DNA of 34,952 nt from Phocaeicola sp. (GCA_029257865.1 JARIAN010000041.1:1-34952), one strand, 5' to 3'; positions 26,313 to 34,952 are shown, counted from the stretch's first letter. Notes: generated from the letters alone by a model not told the origin. Numbers and translations: made by a program.

Positions 26313-26343
26313 CAAAGGTACGACTATTTTTCATATCTGCAAA
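26313..26343 (-). promoter_or_regulatory. Promoter of the tRNA-Val cluster
   Basis: On the minus strand TTTG (26340-26343), a 19-bp spacer and TACCTTTG (26313-26320). The -7 box is the same octamer as in the tRNA-fMet promoter, fitting a strong stable-RNA promoter. Confidence 0.8.
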
Positions 26344-26403
26344 CTATTCCATCTTTTTTTTCAAGAAAAAAATGCATTTTTCCTAAAAAACGACGTTTTT
26401 ACA

Positions 26404-26449
26404 ATAAAAAAAAGCCGTATAAGCCCTAACATAGAGTCAATACGGCTTT
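26404..26449 (-). terminator. Terminator of the regulator/acyl-CoA synthetase operon
   Basis: Minus strand: a 9-bp stem AAGCCGTAT / ATACGGCTT with a 19-nt loop, followed by about eight T. It lies 18 bp after the stop of the synthetase gene and insulates it from the tRNA-Val promoter. Confidence 0.8.
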
Positions 26450-26466
26450 CCAAACAAGTTGTTTTT

Positions 26467-28122
26467 TTATTGTTTATCCTTCTGTCGAATTTCTACACGA
26501 CGGATTTTACCACTAATTGTCTTTGGAAGTTCATCTACAAATTCAATTACACGAGGATATTTATAAGGAGCAGTCACACGTTTCACATGTTCTTGCAGTT
26601 CTTTTATCAATTCAGAACCGGCTTTAGCCTTATAGTCTTTTGCCAAAATAATGGTTGCTTTCACCACCTGACCACGAATTTCATCCGGCACACCAGTAAT
26701 CGCACATTCCACCACAGCCGGATGCGTCATCAAGGCACTTTCCACCTCAAACGGACCGATACGATAACCAGAGCTCTTGATAACATCATCGGCACGACCT
26801 ACAAACCAGAAATATCCATCTTCATCACGCCAAGCTACATCTCCTGTATAGTAAACCCCATCATGCCAAGCATCATGAGTAAGCTCCGAAGCACGATAAT
26901 ACTCCTTAAACAAGCCCAACGGCTTTCCATGCAGCGTACGAATGACAATCTGTCCCTGTTCACCATCTTCGGCCGAACGTCCATCGGGGGTAAGCAAATC
27001 AATATCATACTGAGGATTTGGCACTCCCATACTGCCCGGCTTCGGCTCCATCCATGGGAAAGTAGCCAAAGTCAAGGTTGTTTCAGTCTGTCCAAAGCCC
27101 TCCATCAAGCGGATACCCGTAATTTTATAGAATGTTTCGTATACCGAATAATTCAAAGCCTCACCTGCCGTAGTACAATACTCCAAAGAAGACAAATCAT
27201 AATGAGTCAAATCTTCACGTATTAAGAAACGATAAATAGTAGGAGGAGCGCAGAGCGAAGTGATATGATAGTCATGAATCTTCTGCAAAATATCTGCCGG
27301 AGTAAACTTCTCATGGTCATATACAAAAATATTGGCACCTACAATCATCTGTCCATAAAGTTTGCCCCATACGGCCTTTCCCCAACCCGTATCAGCAATG
27401 GTAAGATGCAGACTGTTTTCATGAAGATTATGCCAGAAAGCGCCTGTGGCAATATGTCCCAACGGATAAGTAAAGTCATGTGCCACCATTTTTGGCTCAC
27501 CTGTTGTACCCGAAGTAAAATACATCAGCATAATATCTTCGTTGGTGTTCACATGCTTCGGACGTTCAAAAGAAGGTGCAGCATCCAACCCCTTATGAAA
27601 ATCTTCAAAACCTTCCGGTACCAAAGGACCTACGCTGACAATTTTCTCCACGCTCGGACAGAGCGGCATTGCATCCTGAACATGAGTAGTGATAACCTCC
27701 TCTCCAGCTACAACTATCATCTTGATAGTAGCAGCCTTGCAACGATACACTATATCCTTCTTGGTAAGCAGATGGGTGGCCGGAATCACCACAGCACCCA
27801 ATTTATGCAATGCAATAATGGAGTACCAGAATTCATAGCGACGCTTCAGAATGAGCATTACCTTGTCTCCACGACCTATTCCCAAACTCTGAAAATAAGA
27901 AGCCGTACGGTCTGTTTCACGTTTCAAATCAGCAAAAGTATACTGGATGTGCTCTCCCTTGTCATTAGTCCAAAGCAAAGCCTTCTTGTCTGGCTGTTCT
28001 GCTGCCCACGCATCTACCACATCGTATCCGAAATTGAAGTTTTCGGGTACCTTTATCTTAAAGTTTTTCTTAAAATCTTCCTGAGAAGTAAAATGAGTCT
28101 GCGTTAAAAATCTCTCTAACAT
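26467..28122 (-). CDS. AMP-dependent acyl-CoA synthetase
   Basis: ANL-superfamily ligase of 551 aa that activates a carboxylic acid to an acyl-adenylate and then a CoA thioester. It has the phosphate-binding loop TSGTTGEPK (203-211), the GFGQTETT motif, the YTGDVAWRDEDGYFWFVGR hinge segment and the C-terminal catalytic lysine in SGKIRR (Lys539). The N-terminus (VVDAWAAEQPDKKALLW) resembles the acetyl/propionyl and medium-chain (ACSM-like) branch rather than long-chain FadD. Cytoplasmic, no signal. The gene follows an XRE-cupin regulator by 33 bp, so one transcript is likely, and the regulator may sense the acid or its CoA ester. Substrate chain length cannot be told by eye. Confidence 0.88.
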   Translation of the reverse strand: MLERFLTQTHFTSQEDFKKNFKIKVPENFNFGYDVVDAWAAEQPDKKALLWTNDKGEHIQYTFADLKRETDRTASYFQSLGIGRGDKVMLILKRRYEFWYSIIALHKLGAVVIPATHLLTKKDIVYRCKAATIKMIVVAGEEVITTHVQDAMPLCPSVEKIVSVGPLVPEGFEDFHKGLDAAPSFERPKHVNTNEDIMLMYFTSGTTGEPKMVAHDFTYPLGHIATGAFWHNLHENSLHLTIADTGWGKAVWGKLYGQMIVGANIFVYDHEKFTPADILQKIHDYHITSLCAPPTIYRFLIREDLTHYDLSSLEYCTTAGEALNYSVYETFYKITGIRLMEGFGQTETTLTLATFPWMEPKPGSMGVPNPQYDIDLLTPDGRSAEDGEQGQIVIRTLHGKPLGLFKEYYRASELTHDAWHDGVYYTGDVAWRDEDGYFWFVGRADDVIKSSGYRIGPFEVESALMTHPAVVECAITGVPDEIRGQVVKATIILAKDYKAKAGSELIKELQEHVKRVTAPYKYPRVIEFVDELPKTISGKIRRVEIRQKDKQ

Positions 28123-28155
28123 ATCTTTGTTCTTTGCTGTTTTTCCAATTTTATA

Positions 28156-28713
28156 TTATGCGATAACCACTGCCAGGAAACGGACAGTCTTTCCATCAAG
28201 AGCCTTCATGCCATGTGGTTTTGAAGAATCAAAATAAAGACTATCGCCGGGATTAAGAATCAGTTCCTTGCCATTTATATTAAGCAACATACGCCCCTCA
28301 ATCACCAAATTAAACTCCTGCCCACTATGAGTATTGAAATAAAGTGGACAATCCTCGGGTTTCGGTTCAACCGTCACAATAAATGGGTCAGCCTTGCGAC
28401 CTTTGAAACCTGATGCAAGCGACTGATACTTATAAGCACTGGTACGTTCTACCGATACTCCGGTGCCACGACGGGTAAGAAAATAAGAACTCATTTTGGG
28501 CTCCTGGCCAAACATCAGTTCATCGAGCGTTACATTGTAACGACAAGCTATACGTTGGAGAATACTGACCGATAAATCTGTCTGTCCTGACTCAAGGAGA
28601 CGATATTCATCAACCGACATTCCACATTCAGAAGCAACCTGCTCTGCATCCAATTCTAGAGCGTCACGCAATCCTTTTAGGCGTTCGGCGATTTGTTTAA
28701 TCTGTTCGTCCAT
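28156..28713 (-). CDS. XRE-family regulator with C-terminal cupin domain
   Basis: DNA-binding regulator of 185 aa. An N-terminal XRE helix-turn-helix (about 6-66, with ELDAEQVASECGMSVDEYR and LLESGQTDLSVSILQRIA) is joined to a small cupin barrel (about 110-183, with HSGQEFNLVIEGRMLLNING and LNPGDSLYFDSSKPHGMKA). This architecture is widespread in regulators that bind a small metabolite in the cupin pocket. Being upstream of and co-directional with the acyl-CoA synthetase, it most likely controls that gene and itself. A short palindrome (28719-28733) just before its start codon could be the operator. Confidence 0.88.
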   Translation of the reverse strand: MDEQIKQIAERLKGLRDALELDAEQVASECGMSVDEYRLLESGQTDLSVSILQRIACRYNVTLDELMFGQEPKMSSYFLTRRGTGVSVERTSAYKYQSLASGFKGRKADPFIVTVEPKPEDCPLYFNTHSGQEFNLVIEGRMLLNINGKELILNPGDSLYFDSSKPHGMKALDGKTVRFLAVVIA

Positions 28714-28718
28714 AATAT

Positions 28719-28733
28719 ATATAAGTTTTATAT
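28719..28733. promoter_or_regulatory. Short palindrome before the XRE-cupin gene
   Basis: ATATAA-GTT-TTATAT lies 5 bp upstream of the start codon, where a repressor could block transcription. It is short and AT-rich, so chance is a serious alternative. Confidence 0.25.
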
Positions 28734-29045
28734 GATAACATTTGCTCTATCGACAGCCTTACTACACAAGGTAATTATTCTTTTCGATGCCAATAGAACA
28801 ACTTATTTACTAAATACCTTAACAATCCATGGCAAAATTAAACTTTTAACGCCGATTAAAAACCAATCTATTCAAAAAAAATCAATAAAATGTTTCTTTT
28901 TGATATCAAATAAAATTCAAAGTAGTAAAATAAGCAAATTATTCACATCTATTATGTTTGTATGAACTCAGCAATATCAAACTGATGTTTCCTTCCAAAA
29001 CAATCAAATCATCCTTCCCCATCCATCAGATTTCATCCTTCATTT
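28734..29045. other. Intergenic region upstream of the XRE-cupin operon
   Basis: AT-rich, no gene seen. A minus-strand TAATTTTG (28833-28840) matches the -7 consensus about 120 bp before the XRE start, without a -33 partner; it is the best promoter candidate found for the operon. Confidence 0.35.
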
Positions 29046-29093
29046 ATAAAAATAAGAAGGAGAGTATGCTATAGTGACACACCCTCCCTCTTA
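29046..29093 (-). terminator. Terminator of the sulfatase gene
   Basis: Minus strand: a 16-bp stem (29078-29093 with 29053-29068, including three G-T pairs) and a 9-nt loop, followed by five T. It lies 25 bp after the sulfatase stop codon. Confidence 0.8.
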
Positions 29094-29117
29094 CTTATCT
29101 AGATAGAGTTAGAATAC

Positions 29118-30665
29118 TCAATCTTTCTTATATGAATTCTTTACTTGTTCCAACAAGCCACTCAATCCCTTTACTATATCAGGATGCTGAGCAGCAACAT
29201 TTTCCTTTTCAGAAGGATCGTTAATCAAGTTATACAACTGAGGTTTCGGATTATTTCCTAGTTCTGTTTTGGTCCATCTTTCAATGGCAGGCATCCCGCT
29301 TGGCTCAATATATTTCCAATCACCCTTTATAATAGAAAGCGTATTGTTGAGATTCTGCTGAACAATGCAGTCACGATCTTTATTTCCTAAGCCTAAGAAA
29401 GTTTCCAATTCGTTCTGACTATCAGGAGCAACCCCTTTCTGCAGCGGATGTTTCAGCAGTTCAGCCATAGAAGCATATACATCTACCATAGAGAACAAAG
29501 CCTGTTGTTTTCCCGGTTTTACCATTGCCGGCCAACGTACAATAAAAGGAATACGAGTACCAGCCTCATAGCTGCTATATTTTCCTCCACGATAATGTTT
29601 CATCGGAGTATGTCCGTTCAGCAATTCAGCCGCCTGGTCTTGATAACCATCATCAATTACAGGACCGTTATCGCTACAGAATACAAAGATGGTATTGTCA
29701 GCAATCTTTAAACTGTCAAGCGTCTTCATAATTTCACCTACAGTCCAATCCAACTGCAAGATTACGTCACCTCTAGTACCCAGTCCGCTCTTACCCGCAA
29801 AACGAGGATGAGGTACACGCGGTACGTGCACATCCTGAGTCCCCATATACAAGAAGAAGTTAGTATCTTTATGGTTTACGATAAAATCCTTGGCTTTCTG
29901 AGTAATGATATCTGCAATATCTTCATCATTCCACAATGCCGATTTCCCCCCGGTCATCCATCCAATTCGAGGAATACCGTTGATAATAGTATTATTATGC
30001 CCTTGGCTTGGTTTCAGCTTCACCAACTCCGGATTCTCTGCACCAGTAGGCCAGTCACCTACCTTATGATCATAACTTACAGTGATAGGGTCTTTAGGAT
30101 CCAGTCCGTCTACGTGTCCATTCTCTACAAAGACACAAGGCACACGGTCTACAGTAGCCGGAATGATGTACTCATAATCAAAACCTATATCCTGAGTATT
30201 AGGTTTAATTTTCCCGTTGAAATTAGTTCCTCCCTTAGGACCAAGTCCCAAATGCCACTTGCCGATAGCAGCTGTTGCATAACCTTCCTCCTTAAACATA
30301 TCGGCCATAGTAACACAGGCTGTATCGATAATCAGTTCCGAATTACCCGGAGCAATTCCCGTATTTTCCTGACGCCACGGATACATACCGGTAAGCAGTC
30401 CGAAACGCGAAGGAGTACTTGTGGCAGATGTAGCATATGCATTGGTAAACTGCAATCCTTGCCCTGCCAGGCAATCCAGATTTGGAGTATGCACCTTAGT
30501 CGCTCCATAGCAACTCAAATCACCGATTCCCAAGTCATCTGCAATAAGATAAACGACATTTGGCTTGTTTGGTTGCTTTTCGGTCTTCTGCTGTGCAGCA
30601 TTTCCACAACTGCTCAGAAAAGCAACTCCAGGTACCAAACTTAAAATGTAAGGTAATTGCTTCAT
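29118..30665 (-). CDS. Serine-type (anSME-dependent) sulfatase lipoprotein
   Basis: Family S1 sulfatase of 515 aa that would remove sulfate esters from a glycan. The signal peptide ends at LSSC (Cys20) followed by GNAAQQ, without an acidic export motif, so a periplasm-facing lipoprotein is likely. The maturation motif is STPSRFGLLTG with Ser83 at the position converted to formylglycine; the serine form needs the radical-SAM enzyme anSME, which is not in this window. Metal ligands are visible in YLIADDLGIGD (Asp43, Asp44) and FCSDNGP. The C-terminal DWKYIEP and LYNLINDPSEKENVA are typical. It lies 103 bp after the HTCS gene on the same strand and is a natural candidate target. The S1 subfamily, and so the sulfate position, is not determined. 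Confidence 0.92.
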   Translation of the reverse strand: MKQLPYILSLVPGVAFLSSCGNAAQQKTEKQPNKPNVVYLIADDLGIGDLSCYGATKVHTPNLDCLAGQGLQFTNAYATSATSTPSRFGLLTGMYPWRQENTGIAPGNSELIIDTACVTMADMFKEEGYATAAIGKWHLGLGPKGGTNFNGKIKPNTQDIGFDYEYIIPATVDRVPCVFVENGHVDGLDPKDPITVSYDHKVGDWPTGAENPELVKLKPSQGHNNTIINGIPRIGWMTGGKSALWNDEDIADIITQKAKDFIVNHKDTNFFLYMGTQDVHVPRVPHPRFAGKSGLGTRGDVILQLDWTVGEIMKTLDSLKIADNTIFVFCSDNGPVIDDGYQDQAAELLNGHTPMKHYRGGKYSSYEAGTRIPFIVRWPAMVKPGKQQALFSMVDVYASMAELLKHPLQKGVAPDSQNELETFLGLGNKDRDCIVQQNLNNTLSIIKGDWKYIEPSGMPAIERWTKTELGNNPKPQLYNLINDPSEKENVAAQHPDIVKGLSGLLEQVKNSYKKD

Positions 30666-30697
30666 TTCTTTCTTCTTTTTGGTTTAGATTTATTTTC

Positions 30698-30705
30698 CAA
30701 AAGTA
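30698..30705 (-). promoter_or_regulatory. Candidate -7 box of the sulfatase gene
   Basis: TACTTTTG on the minus strand matches TAnnTTTG, 33 bp before the sulfatase start, inside the 103-bp gap after the HTCS gene. No properly spaced -33 TTTG is seen, as expected for an activated promoter. Confidence 0.4.
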
Positions 30706-30768
30706 AGCAATACTGCAGCAAACAAGTATCTAATTTATACAGATTAAGTAGAAAAACGTACAAAAACA

Positions 30769-33700
30769 TCAATTCGTCTGATTCTCCATTGTTTCAGGGG
30801 TTTCACCTTTTCGGTAAGCCATGGGGTTAATATTATACATATCCTTAAAGCATTTAGAAAAATACCTAGGCGAACTAAAACCTATCCTATCTGAAATCTC
30901 TGCTATATTCAGTTCCGGCTGATTACGTAGCATCCACGCCCCCTTCTTCAAGCGAATACTCAAGATAAACTCATTTGGAGTCTGTCCGGTTATAGCTTTC
31001 AGTTTGGTAAACAGATTAGTACGCGCCATGCCCATCTCTTTAGAAAACACATTGATATTGAACTCAGTATCATCCAAATGACTCTCTATGATGGAAAGAG
31101 CCTTGTCTAGAATCTCCTTGTCCATTACATTGGTAGCCAACATCTGAGGTGCAGTTTGAGGCTGCTTGCTGAACTTCTCTTGCAAAATAAGACGAGAGTT
31201 AACCAAGTTATTACAACGAGCAATCAACAGACGGGTATTAAACGGCTTGCTGATATAGTCATCTGCACCAATAACCAATCCTTCTAAATTCTGCTCCAAC
31301 GAAGTACGTGCAGTAAGCAAGACTACTGGTATATGGCAGGTAGCAAAATCCTCTTTCACCTGCTTACAAAGAGTGGTACCCGACATTTTAGGCATCACCA
31401 CATCACTCACAATGATATTCGGCATTTCCTTTTGCACCAGTGCAAGCGCCTCTTCACCATCTGCTGCACTGAATACCTGATAATAAGGGGCAAACAATCC
31501 CACCAAGACCTCACGTAAAGCATCGTTATCTTCGGCAATCACTACCTTTGCTCCTGAAATTTTAGTATTCACGTCACTGCTTTCTCCCATCGCATCTTCA
31601 TTTTCTCCTTCAAAGAGTTGCGGAACAGGTGTTTCTATAACCATGCTATCTTCTGAGTTCTGGCAGATTTCGCTCTCTTGAAAATGCTTGTTGCCTAACT
31701 GCAGCACTACAACAAAACGACTTCCCTCACCTAAACGACTTTCCGCATGAATACTACCATGATGAAGTTCCACAATTCCCTTGGTAAAAGCCAAACCTAT
31801 CCCCGTACCTGAATTTTGTAAAGAAGCATCCTCCAAGGCATCTATCTGATAGAAGCGTTCAAATATCTTATCTAGATCTTTAGCAGGAATACCTTTCCCC
31901 GTATCTTCAACCTCCAACACCACTTGCAACTGACGACGGAATACTCTAATAAAAATAGTTCCATCGGCAGGTGTATGCTTGATGGCATTCGAAAGAAGGT
32001 TATTGAGCACCTTCTGCATCTGCTGAGCATCATACCAAACCTTTATCTCATCTTCTTCCTTCAAAAATTCCAGTTTGATATGTTGCTTAGCTGCATATTC
32101 ACTAAAGAGAAGATAATTCTCATATACAAACGAAACAATATCGTGCTGCGACACCTTCAATTTCATATGACCCTGCTCTTGCTTACGGAAATCGAGCAAT
32201 TCAGTAACCAGTTCTCGCAAAATGATACTGTTCTTATAAATACTCAATATCTTATTATACAGATGAGGGGTAAAACTGCTAGCTTGTAACAATACTTCTA
32301 TTTGGGAGATAATCAATGTCAACGGGGTACGAAACTCGTGAGAAATATTAGTAAAAAAACGCAGTTTCGACTGGTTCATCACTTCAATGTCCTGACGGTG
32401 TTTTGTTTCATACCGAAGCGATTCACGCAAGTTTACCCTAGCTTTATATGTTTGCACCAAATATAGTGTAACACCCACCAATATCAATATATAAAGCAAA
32501 AAAGCCTGCGGAGTTTCCCAAAAAGACGGCAAGATATGAATCTGCAGTTTTACCGGTGCACAGATTTCCGCATCAGTATCCTTTGGCTGGATAATCAGGG
32601 TATAATCACCCGCATTCAAGTTGGTATAAGTAATGGAGTTGGAGTTTCGAATATTGTTCCATTGTTTGGAAAATCCTTCCAGCTTATACACAATATCCCT
32701 CTTGTTGACTGCCAGATAGTTGGACACAGAGAACTCTATGGAAAACATCGACTGATAAGAGCGCAGTTTGATTTCCTTTGTATATGACAGGGAGTTCGAC
32801 AAGATGCCTGTATTGTCGCCTACCTTTATCTCTTCCCCATTTACAATCAGTTTATCCAATAAGATACGATAAGGTTTCGGCTTTCTGGCAAGAGCTGTCT
32901 CATTAAAAGAGACCATGTTCTTCACCCCTCCCAAGAAGATTTCTCCATCAGAAGTTACACACAACGCATTTTCATTGATAGCAGTAAGAGGAAGACCACT
33001 CTTCGTATTATAATTAGTAAACTTACAGGTATTCTTATCAAAAATAGAAAATCCCAAGTTAGTAATCAGCAATAAACGATGACTCAACGGAGAGTCCCAG
33101 GTATTATAGATACAATCGCTGGCAAGCCCATTCTTCTCTTGGTCAAAGTTCTTAAAAGAATCACTCTCTGGCAAATACAAGTCCAAACCACTACCAGCAG
33201 TTGCAAGCCACAACTTTCCTTCAACATCCAAATGAATATTATTAATGCTATTGCCACTGATTGTTCCTTCTACCGCTTTCTGATGACGATAATTTTTCAA
33301 CTCACCGTTTCTGAAATCATACCTAAACAAACCTTCCCCCGTTGCAGCTATCCAAAGGCGATGCTCTCTATCAAATTCTACATCCGCCACCATCTGAATC
33401 CGCTCCCCTAAATTAGTACCTCGAAACAACTGTTGACATTTTCCATCATACTTATTGAATGCACATACTCCATTCTGAGTGGCGATAATCAAACTGTCTT
33501 TCCCATACGGTTCAATATCACGTATAATATCCGATGGCAAGGAGGATTCATCACCTGCCTCCATACGATAATGTTTAAAACGATTGGTTTTGGGATCAAA
33601 GCGATTCAATCCTCCCAAGTGTGTACCTATCCACAACACTTCATCTTCTTTATCAAAATATAAAGACTTCACATTATTATGCGATACACTGTTACCCGAA

Positions 33701-34839
33701 GCATTTGCCTTAAACCATTTAAACTTACTAGTCTTACGGTCGAAATAATTTAATCCTCCGCCTTCAGTTGCAATCCACAGATTTCCCTGATTATCCTCTA
33801 CCATTCGCCCAACAATAGGACTACTCAACCCTTTCTCGGGTATAGTGGAGTAGTGGTAATAGTTGTAGTTTCCATATTCAGGATTAAAATAGTTTACTCC
33901 TCCAAAATAAGTTCCAGTCCACAAAGTTCCCTGACCATCTTTTACAATACACCAAATAGAAGGATGAGTCAAACTCACTCCCCCCCCCTCTTCTACTGTA
34001 TAGTAACGAAATTCCCCTGTAGCCTTGTCATAACGATTCAGTCCATTAAAAGTTCCTACCCAAAGGTATCCCAAGTTATCTTCACAGATGGCTCTCACAA
34101 AATTGGAAGATATACAATGCTTTACCAATGTTGAAGGGCGGAAATTCTGAATTTCATCATTTTTAGAAATGCAGAACAGTCCATCTTCCCAACTACCTAT
34201 CCATACACACTTCTGTGAATCCATATATATTTGGGTAATATTCCCGTCCTTGATAATATGAGTAAACTCATGATTGTCTGCATCAAAAGCGTATACTCCC
34301 ATTGAATTTGTACCGACAAGGAAACGATTGCTATCATACAAGATGGCTGTAACCTCTGTATCTCCGGGTACCTTGGCAAACAAATTGAAATTTCCGGTAT
34401 CTTCATCATACCAGTAAATCTCATTCTTGATAGCAATAAATAAGCGGTCCAGGTAATAGATTGTCTTAACCTTATCTTGAAGCATTGTCTTAAAACGCTG
34501 AGTAGCAAGGTCAAATTCTGCCACTCCTTCAGTACAAAGCAAATATACTTTTCCTTCCTTATTTCCAGTAATTCTTAATACGGAATTTGAAAACAAACTA
34601 TAGGGATCATTCTTATGAAACTTAAAAGTCTGTATGTCACTGCCATTATACCTGTTCAACCCCTCTCGAGTCCCTATCCATAGTTGTCCGTTCTCATCTA
34701 CGTATAATGCATTTACGGAGAATTGGGACAAACCATCTTCTGTAGTTAAATGATTAAATGTGATATTTTGTGCCTTTATTGTACTCCCACAAAATAAGAT
34801 AAATATTCCTACACAGATACTGACAATATATTTTACCAT
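30769..34839 (-). CDS. Hybrid two-component system (HTCS) regulator
   Basis: Single-chain sensor and transcription factor of 1356 aa, the class that switches on PULs in Bacteroides. In order: signal peptide (cut near IKAQ, residue 24); a periplasmic double propeller of Reg_prop repeats (about 30-650, many LWIGT/LWVGT blades); a Y_Y_Y domain (about 690-770); a transmembrane helix (about 779-798); HisKA with NISHEFRTPLT (His834); HATPase with NNLLSNAIKH (Asn951), DTGKGIP and GTGIGLA; a receiver (about 1097-1212) with Asp1146 in IIVSDVVMP and Lys1198; and an AraC-type HTH (about 1250-1345, ending FKDMYNINPMAYR). All catalytic residues are present. The frame depends on a run of nine G in codons 284-287. 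The ligand is unknown; the neighbouring sulfatase suggests a sulfated glycan. Confidence 0.95.
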   Translation of the reverse strand: MVKYIVSICVGIFILFCGSTIKAQNITFNHLTTEDGLSQFSVNALYVDENGQLWIGTREGLNRYNGSDIQTFKFHKNDPYSLFSNSVLRITGNKEGKVYLLCTEGVAEFDLATQRFKTMLQDKVKTIYYLDRLFIAIKNEIYWYDEDTGNFNLFAKVPGDTEVTAILYDSNRFLVGTNSMGVYAFDADNHEFTHIIKDGNITQIYMDSQKCVWIGSWEDGLFCISKNDEIQNFRPSTLVKHCISSNFVRAICEDNLGYLWVGTFNGLNRYDKATGEFRYYTVEEGGGVSLTHPSIWCIVKDGQGTLWTGTYFGGVNYFNPEYGNYNYYHYSTIPEKGLSSPIVGRMVEDNQGNLWIATEGGGLNYFDRKTSKFKWFKANASGNSVSHNNVKSLYFDKEDEVLWIGTHLGGLNRFDPKTNRFKHYRMEAGDESSLPSDIIRDIEPYGKDSLIIATQNGVCAFNKYDGKCQQLFRGTNLGERIQMVADVEFDREHRLWIAATGEGLFRYDFRNGELKNYRHQKAVEGTISGNSINNIHLDVEGKLWLATAGSGLDLYLPESDSFKNFDQEKNGLASDCIYNTWDSPLSHRLLLITNLGFSIFDKNTCKFTNYNTKSGLPLTAINENALCVTSDGEIFLGGVKNMVSFNETALARKPKPYRILLDKLIVNGEEIKVGDNTGILSNSLSYTKEIKLRSYQSMFSIEFSVSNYLAVNKRDIVYKLEGFSKQWNNIRNSNSITYTNLNAGDYTLIIQPKDTDAEICAPVKLQIHILPSFWETPQAFLLYILILVGVTLYLVQTYKARVNLRESLRYETKHRQDIEVMNQSKLRFFTNISHEFRTPLTLIISQIEVLLQASSFTPHLYNKILSIYKNSIILRELVTELLDFRKQEQGHMKLKVSQHDIVSFVYENYLLFSEYAAKQHIKLEFLKEEDEIKVWYDAQQMQKVLNNLLSNAIKHTPADGTIFIRVFRRQLQVVLEVEDTGKGIPAKDLDKIFERFYQIDALEDASLQNSGTGIGLAFTKGIVELHHGSIHAESRLGEGSRFVVVLQLGNKHFQESEICQNSEDSMVIETPVPQLFEGENEDAMGESSDVNTKISGAKVVIAEDNDALREVLVGLFAPYYQVFSAADGEEALALVQKEMPNIIVSDVVMPKMSGTTLCKQVKEDFATCHIPVVLLTARTSLEQNLEGLVIGADDYISKPFNTRLLIARCNNLVNSRLILQEKFSKQPQTAPQMLATNVMDKEILDKALSIIESHLDDTEFNINVFSKEMGMARTNLFTKLKAITGQTPNEFILSIRLKKGAWMLRNQPELNIAEISDRIGFSSPRYFSKCFKDMYNINPMAYRKGETPETMENQTN

Positions 34840-34870
34840 AACAAAGCTTTAAAGTTTGAATTTTCTTTCA

Positions 34871-34901
34871 CAAACATACATAAAAAAAAGCCGATTTCAA
34901 A
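34871..34901 (-). promoter_or_regulatory. Promoter of the HTCS gene
   Basis: Minus strand: TTTG (34898-34901), a 19-bp spacer and TATGTTTG (34871-34878). The predicted start near 34864 gives a leader of about 25 nt. The -33 box lies within the terminator hairpin of the gene to the right. Confidence 0.65.
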
Positions 34902-34910
34902 ATCGGCTTA
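34882..34910 (-). terminator. Terminator of the gene beyond the right edge
   Basis: Minus strand: a 10-bp stem AAGCCGATTT / AAATCGGCTT with a very short loop, followed by eight T. It begins at the stop codon of the truncated frame at the edge. Confidence 0.8.
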
Positions 34911-34952
34911 CAACATTCCACTCTTCTTCGTAAATGACTTCACCTCATGAAT
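34908..34952 (-). CDS. C-terminal end of a gene cut by the window edge
   Basis: Only one minus-strand frame is open to the edge: 14 codons (IHEVKSFTKKSGML) and a TAA that forms the first bases of the terminator stem. The phase with the terminator supports a real gene end. The product cannot be recognised from so few residues. Confidence 0.4.
   Translation of the reverse strand: MHEVKSFTKKSGML

Noticed and set aside
26470-28107. Long open frames (251 and 280 codons) on the plus strand
   Set aside because: They lie antisense to the acyl-CoA synthetase, whose motifs are intact, and their translations show no fold-like pattern.
29808-30644. 278-codon plus-strand frame
   Set aside because: Antisense shadow of the sulfatase; low-complexity, Ile/Ser/Arg-rich translation without motifs.

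Overview
The window looks like chromosome of a gut Bacteroidales species (Bacteroides or Phocaeicola). Pointers are tandem SusC/SusD pairs, a hybrid two-component system (HTCS) regulator, lipoproteins with acidic residues after the lipobox cysteine, AT-rich intergenic DNA, and repeated matches to the Bacteroides promoter (TTTG, about 19-21 bp, TAnnTTTG). The species cannot be named from the sequence alone.

Layout. (1) 465-15514, minus strand: a polysaccharide utilisation locus (PUL) read leftwards as susC, susD, susC, susD, a family 8 polysaccharide lyase and a family 3 glycoside hydrolase. It starts at promoter candidates near 15.5 kb, carries a stem-loop between the second susD and the lyase, and ends at a terminator at 465-501. 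The lyase has a fimbrillin-like N-terminal domain. (2) 15.9-22.8 kb, plus strand: a cyclophilin lipoprotein, an M16 peptidase, the wreck of a MATE transporter, a membrane hybrid histidine kinase with REC and HPt domains, and an NtrC-type sigma54 activator. Directly after the activator come two palindromic sites, a sigma54 (-24/-12) promoter, about 200 nt without an ORF, and a strong terminator. I read this as an undescribed regulatory cassette: kinase, activator and a sigma54-dependent small RNA. (3) 22.8-24.9 kb, minus: a tetR-fabG-rluA-type operon. (4) 25.0-26.3 kb: an initiator tRNA-fMet gene (plus), about 700 bp without recognisable genes, and four identical tRNA-Val(UAC) genes (minus), each unit with its own promoter and terminator. 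(5) 26.4-28.7 kb, minus: an XRE-cupin regulator followed by an acyl-CoA synthetase. (6) 29.0-34.9 kb, minus: an HTCS regulator followed by a serine-type sulfatase lipoprotein. The HTCS promoter overlaps the terminator of a gene that runs off the right edge.

How it fits together. The PUL would bind, import and cleave an extracellular polysaccharide, possibly uronic-acid containing since it has a PL8 lyase. No regulator lies next to its promoter. The HTCS/sulfatase pair 15 kb away could share the same glycan, but that is conjecture. The phosphorelay cassette looks self-contained, and its most likely direct target is the RNA gene next to it.
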